Positions 6,840-9,002 of a stretch of DNA of 9,002 nucleotides are shown here, in pieces. Positions within the stretch are counted from its first letter, which is position 1; each line of letters starts with the position of its first letter. The translations under genes were made by a program, and so were the position numbers. The DNA is taken from positions 1 to 9,002 of the forward strand of contig CAMAYA010000038.1 in the NCBI GenBank assembly GCA_945862275.1. Direction: 5' to 3'. The stretch comes from Legionella genomosp. 1 (GTDB lineage: Bacteria; Pseudomonadota; Gammaproteobacteria; Legionellales; Legionellaceae). Below the pieces are notes generated by a model that was not told where the DNA came from, ran no database searches, and saw nothing but the letters and a program-made list of their open reading frames with translations.

Positions 6840-7397
6840 TTAAGCGCGACGCATGCCCAGTGACATAAAGATATAGGTCCAGCCATTGACGATCAATTCA
6901 ATCGCAATAAACATACCAATGATCCACAGTGCACTGTATGGCCATTGCATGAGAATCAACACCCCTAAAATAATGGCCGTGAGCCCGCCAAATAATAGCC
7001 AGCCCCATCCTGACGCGTGTCGGAGTACAATGGCCATGATAAGCCGCGTGATACCGATTATAATGAACATCCAGGCCAGTAGTGCTGTGACAACAGCCGA
7101 TGCCAGTACCGGATCATAGATAACCATGGCCCCGCCTAAGATGTAAAGCACGGCGATGAGCGCATGCCCGACAATGCCCTTCCAATGATGACTTTTAAAT
7201 ACATCGGCAATTTGGGCGAGCCCTGCTATGATAAACAAAAAGCCTAAAAAGAACATGCTAACCAACGTTAACCCTACCGTCATGCCTAAACCAACAAATC
7301 CCAAGACAACCAGTAAGATGCCTAATCCCAACAACCAGCCCCAGTTTCGCTGTAAATCAACTGGCAGAGGTGCGATAGTACGATTTGACTTTGCCAT
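6840..7397 (-). CDS. HdeD-like (DUF308 family) integral membrane protein
   Basis: The 185-aa product is almost entirely hydrophobic, with six likely membrane helices at roughly 20-40, 44-66, 75-95, 98-120, 132-150 and 155-177. Short polar links contain FKSHHWKG and LRHASGWGW. Repeated G-rich helices, a conserved tryptophan-glycine start (NWGWLLGLGILLVVLGF) and the GG(A/L)..I.......VLA....LAW pattern fit the HdeD/DUF308 family of acid-stress-linked inner-membrane proteins. The N-terminus is short, polar and without a cleavable signal. ATG 7397 is preceded by AAGGA about 9 bases away. The gene lies 77 bases after the regulator on the same strand, so it may be its operon partner or target. The exact molecular role of HdeD proteins is not established. 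Confidence 0.82.
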   Translation of the reverse strand: MAKSNRTIAPLPVDLQRNWGWLLGLGILLVVLGFVGLGMTVGLTLVSMFFLGFLFIIAGLAQIADVFKSHHWKGIVGHALIAVLYILGGAMVIYDPVLASAVVTALLAWMFIIIGITRLIMAIVLRHASGWGWLLFGGLTAIILGVLILMQWPYSALWIIGMFIAIELIVNGWTYIFMSLGMRRA

Positions 7398-7474
7398 ATT
7401 AATATCCTTATTTTAAGTGTTCGGTCGATCCCTTTTAATTTTGGCACTATGGCTTGAAAAAAGATAGCTCGGTA

Positions 7475-7954
7475 TTAATCCCGTTTAAAATGGTTGGCGG
7501 ATGAAAGGGCTAAATCAATTATTTTTTTGGATTGCTCATCGCTGGTTTCAATTTGGCTGATTTCACGGGTCAATTTAAGCAGGAAATCAGGCGTCTCCTT
7601 GTCGGATTGATGCGTTGATGTGTACAGTTGGTTGGCATGAGCGAAAATATAGTGTAATAAATCATTACTAATAGTGACCTTATTTTCAACGATGCCTGCA
7701 TTGCTATGGCTGTCACCAAATAAAAGCCAACCGGGTGAAACGTCTAGTTTCGCGGCCAATTCAGTTAATTTCGCCGGCTCAGGAATCACATGACCCCGCA
7801 AGTATTTACGGCAAATTTGCGGAGAGTAGCCGGTCATTTCAACGAGTTTATGAATATCAACGCCCGACGTTGAGCGCGATGAATGGTAGCCTTTTGCAAT
7901 CATCGCATCGCGCAAGCGATGGGAAAATTCTTGGATTAAATCGATTTTTTCCAT
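7475..7954 (-). CDS. XRE-type helix-turn-helix transcriptional regulator
   Basis: The 159-aa protein has a lambda-repressor-like DNA-binding domain at about 34-80: HKLVEMTGYSPQICRKYLRG (35-54) as the helix-turn-helix, with the recognition helix around 45-52, then PAKLTELAAKLDVSPGWLLFG (60-80), an ending typical of CI/XRE domains. The C-terminal half (85-159) is polar and helical. It lacks the LexA/CI-type Ser-Lys autoprotease motifs, so this is not a RecA-cleavable repressor. I do not recognise an orthologue by name. Its promoter is buried in a 38-bp inverted repeat, which suggests autorepression. It is divergent from a candidate small RNA and upstream of the HdeD-like gene on the same strand. 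The ribosome binding site is weak (TTGAG). Confidence 0.85.
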   Translation of the reverse strand: MEKIDLIQEFSHRLRDAMIAKGYHSSRSTSGVDIHKLVEMTGYSPQICRKYLRGHVIPEPAKLTELAAKLDVSPGWLLFGDSHSNAGIVENKVTISNDLLHYIFAHANQLYTSTHQSDKETPDFLLKLTREISQIETSDEQSKKIIDLALSSANHFKRD

Positions 7955-7986
7955 GGCTATATACTCAAGTTGTACTATTTATATTA

Positions 7987-8015
7987 ATTATAACCATTCG
8001 TGCGTAAATCCGCAA
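7987..8015 (-). promoter_or_regulatory. Promoter of the XRE regulator gene
   Basis: On the minus strand TTGCGG (8015-8010) and a perfect TATAAT (7992-7987) are 17 bases apart, and the -10 lies 32 bases upstream of the regulator ATG. The -35 hexamer is exactly the spacer of the 38-bp inverted repeat, and the right edge of the -10 is one base from it, so a protein bound to the repeat would block RNA polymerase. Confidence 0.6.
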
Positions 8016-8031
8016 ATTTACGTACGAATGG
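7994..8031. promoter_or_regulatory. 38-bp inverted repeat, probable operator
   Basis: The 16-base arm 7994-8009 (CCATTCGTGCGTAAAT) is the reverse complement of 8016-8031 except for one position (G8002 opposite T8023). The arms are separated by CCGCAA. It is not followed by a T-run on either side, so it is unlikely to be a terminator. It covers the -35 and spacer of the regulator's promoter and sits about 84 bases upstream of the predicted start of the divergent RNA. The likely binder is the neighbouring XRE protein; this is inferred. Confidence 0.65.
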
Positions 8032-8045
8032 AAACAATTTGTTTC
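8031..8045. promoter_or_regulatory. 15-bp perfect palindrome between the divergent promoters
   Basis: GAAACAA (8031-8037) and TTGTTTC (8039-8045) are perfect reverse complements around one central T. The element shares one base with the 38-bp repeat and ends 16 bases before the -35 of the small RNA promoter, a usual position for an activator. GAAAC/GTTTC words recur inside the RNA. It could be a second operator with a different binder. Confidence 0.4.
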
Positions 8046-8061
8046 TTGTCGAAATAATATA

Positions 8062-8089
8062 TTGACATTTTTTGCCAGCAGGTTAGAAT
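8062..8089 (+). promoter_or_regulatory. Strong sigma70 promoter of the candidate small RNA
   Basis: A perfect -35 TTGACA (8062-8067) and TAGAAT (8084-8089, five of six) are separated by 16 bases. Predicted transcription starts around 8095-8097. No substantial ORF follows, so the promoter serves an untranslated RNA, the tRNA beyond it, or both. It is the best promoter in the window by consensus match. Confidence 0.75.
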
Positions 8090-8095
8090 AGCGCT

Positions 8096-8262
8096 TGAAA
8101 CACATGGAAACTGTTTCAAACAAGTCCAAACAATGGAAAGACCGGTAATCCATGGCATGCGTTACCGGTCTCTAACGCAGGAAACAGTGGCTATCAGCAT
8201 AGCAGCCAACCTCGCAAAGCCCTTGGTCGGAATGAATCTCATATCATTCCGACCTTTCTATA
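8096..8262 (+). ncRNA. Candidate small RNA, about 165 nt, possibly CsrA-binding
   Basis: The transcript expected from the 8062-8089 promoter has three clear helices. Hairpin 1: TTGAAAC (8095-8101) with GTTTCAA (8113-8119), an 11-base loop that exposes ATGGAAA. Hairpin 2: AGACCGGTAA (8139-8148) with TTACCGGTCT (8162-8171), loop 13. Hairpin 3: GGTCGGAATGA (8225-8235) with TCATTCCGACC (8244-8254), loop 8, followed by TTTCTATATT as a terminator. GGA trinucleotides lie at 8106, 8135 and 8180, in a loop or outside the stems, and at 8229 within hairpin 3. Exposed GGAs are the hallmark of CsrA/RsmA-titrating RNAs (RsmY/RsmZ, CsrB), but four sites is few. It lacks the hallmarks of 6S, SRP, RNase P or tmRNA. 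The identity is unknown and the exact 5' end may differ by a few bases. Confidence 0.55.
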
Positions 8263-8264
8263 TT
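8225..8264 (+). terminator. Terminator-like hairpin ending the small RNA
   Basis: An 11-bp perfect stem (8225-8235 with 8244-8254) with an 8-base loop is followed by TTTCTATATT. The stem is strong and the T-tract is interrupted, so it may be leaky and let some transcripts run on into tRNA-Val. Confidence 0.6.
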
Positions 8265-8268
8265 GCAT

Positions 8269-8297
8269 TTGTCACCCACCTTAATATATACTAGACT
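8269..8297 (+). promoter_or_regulatory. Candidate promoter for tRNA-Val
   Basis: TTGTCA (8269-8274, five of six) is followed at 17 bases by TAGACT (8292-8297, four of six). An alternative reading is TTGCAT (8263-8268), 18 bases, then TATACT (8287-8292, five of six). Either places the start about 20-25 bases before the mature tRNA. The two overlap, so only one needs to be real. Confidence 0.45.
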
Positions 8298-8322
8298 TCA
8301 TTATTTATTCAGATCGAATAAT

Positions 8323-8397
8323 AGGCACGTAGCTCAGTGGTAGAGCACCACCTTGACATGGTGGTGGTCGGTGGTTCGATCCCACTCGTGCCTACCA
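8323..8397 (+). tRNA. tRNA-Val, anticodon GAC
   Basis: A full cloverleaf can be drawn. The acceptor AGGCACG (8323-8329) pairs perfectly with CGTGCCT (8387-8393). A D-arm GCTC/GAGC follows. The anticodon stem CCACC/GGTGG encloses the loop TTGACAT with anticodon GAC, which reads GUC and GUU valine codons. The T-arm GGTGG-TTCGATC-CCACT has one G-U pair. The discriminator A (8394) and the CCA end (8395-8397) are encoded in the DNA. It lies just upstream of thrS, with a terminator between. Confidence 0.96.
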
Positions 8398-8406
8398 AAT
8401 TTAATT

Positions 8407-8446
8407 AACCCTGCATTATTAGCCCTGCATTGCAGGGTTTTTTTTT
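8407..8446 (+). terminator. Intrinsic terminator between tRNA-Val and thrS, with alternative stems
   Basis: CCCTGC (8423-8428), a 3-base loop and GCAGGG (8432-8437) are followed by nine T (8438-8446), a strong Rho-independent terminator. The word CCCTGCATT occurs twice (8409-8417 and 8423-8431). The first copy, with the preceding AA, can also pair with the right arm: AACCCTGCA (8407-8415) with TGCAGGGTT (8431-8439). Two mutually exclusive hairpins therefore share the same right arm. Confidence 0.8.
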
Positions 8447-8472
8447 CGCCTGGCGGGTGAAAGGACAACAAC

Positions 8473-9002
8473 ATGCTCAACATTAAATTACCTGATGGAA
8501 CAGTAAAACAGTTTGAGAACCCGTTGACTATCTATGACGTGGCCGCAAGCATTGGTGCTGGCCTGGCAAAAGCCGCTATGGCCGGCCGTGTCGATGGCCT
8601 GTTGGTTGATCTCAGTCATTTGCTTAACCATGATTGCGAGCTGGTTATCATCACCGAAAAAAATCCCGAGAGTTTGCAAATCATTCGCCATTCCACCGCG
8701 CATCTGTTAGCACAAGCCGTTAAATTATTGTTCCCTGAGGCACAAGTGACGATCGGCCCGGTTATTGAGGATGGCTTTTACTACGATTTCGCATTTGAAC
8801 GCTCCTTTACGCCTGACGATCTTCAACGAATCGAAGAGACCATGTATGAACTGGCGCGTGCGGATCAGGTGATGACACGCCGTGAACTGCCGCGTGACGA
8901 AGCCATTGCCTACTTTACAAGCTTAAGCGAGACGTATAAAGCAAAAATCATTGCAGACATTCCCAGCGATCAACCCCTGTCTTTGTACCGACACGGGCAG
9001 TT
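8473..9002 (+). CDS. thrS: Threonyl-tRNA synthetase, 5' part (runs off the window)
   Basis: ThrRS charges tRNA-Thr. The first 176 residues are visible, of about 640 expected. An N-terminal TGS domain spans about 1-61 (MLNIKLPDGTVKQFENP..., GLAKAAMAGRVDG). Then comes the start of the second-site editing domain, with H73 and H77 in IIRHSTAHLLAQAV, the HxxxH pair that clears mischarged Ser-tRNA-Thr, and IGPVIEDGFYYDF near 94-106. Residue numbering matches E. coli ThrRS at these histidines. ATG 8473 has the Shine-Dalgarno AAAGGA at 8460-8465. The catalytic core and anticodon domain lie beyond the right edge. Only 26 bases separate it from the tRNA terminator's T-run, so it has little room for its own promoter. 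Confidence 0.97.
   Translation, partial: MLNIKLPDGTVKQFENPLTIYDVAASIGAGLAKAAMAGRVDGLLVDLSHLLNHDCELVIITEKNPESLQIIRHSTAHLLAQAVKLLFPEAQVTIGPVIEDGFYYDFAFERSFTPDDLQRIEETMYELARADQVMTRRELPRDEAIAYFTSLSETYKAKIIADIPSDQPLSLYRHGQ

Noticed and set aside
8104..8148. 14-codon frame at ATG 8104 as a leader peptide
   Set aside because: It starts only about 8 bases after the predicted transcript 5' end, has no Shine-Dalgarno and shows no run of one amino acid, so attenuation control is not supported.
8096..8262. 6S RNA, SRP RNA, tmRNA or RNase P RNA
   Set aside because: The ends are not complementary as in 6S; the SRP GGUCAGG/GGAAGGAAGCAGCC domain is present only as a stray AGCAGCCAA; it is too short and lacks the motifs for tmRNA or RNase P.
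8353..8358. Perfect TTGACA inside tRNA-Val as a -35 for thrS
   Set aside because: It is the anticodon loop of the tRNA, and the hexamers 16-18 bases downstream are poor -10 matches.
1..9002. CRISPR arrays, insertion sequences, integrase or prophage genes
   Set aside because: No spaced direct repeats, transposase motifs or phage structural genes were seen on either strand; tRNA-Val has no adjacent integrase.

Overview
The window looks like chromosomal core sequence from a gammaproteobacterium with moderate GC (by eye in the 40s, not computed). The proteins resemble E. coli orthologues over their full length: FolP, GlmM, S15, PNPase, inorganic pyrophosphatase and the start of ThrRS. The gene order differs from E. 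coli. A Legionellales-like or other intracellular or environmental gammaproteobacterium is possible, but this is inference and no gene here fixes the taxon.

Left part (1-4961, all + strand): a probable 3' tail of ftsH, then folP (dihydropteroate synthase) and glmM (phosphoglucosamine mutase) packed head to tail. The classical ftsH-folP-glmM order is kept, but glmM is followed directly by rpsO and pnp instead of secG. rpsO has a good sigma70-type promoter, a leader able to form a pseudoknot next to its Shine-Dalgarno, and a strong terminator before pnp.

Middle part (4962-6839): a 12-bp perfect palindrome and a doubtful 60-codon ORF follow pnp. A minus-strand hinT-folE pair (HIT hydrolase, GTP cyclohydrolase I) comes next. 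It is divergent from ppa (inorganic pyrophosphatase). FolE (first step of folate synthesis) and FolP (pteroate formation) act in the same pathway from opposite strands.

Right part (6840-9002): a minus-strand six-helix HdeD-like membrane protein and an XRE-type DNA-binding regulator, then a 368-base gene-free stretch (7955-8322). That stretch is the most interesting part of the window. It holds a 38-bp near-perfect inverted repeat on top of the regulator's own promoter, a second palindrome, a strong promoter pointing right, and a transcript of about 165 nt with hairpins, exposed GGA motifs and a terminator-like end. I read it as an undescribed small RNA gene, divergent from an autoregulated repressor. 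It is followed by tRNA-Val(GAC), a terminator built on a duplicated word, and the 5' part of thrS, which runs off the end.
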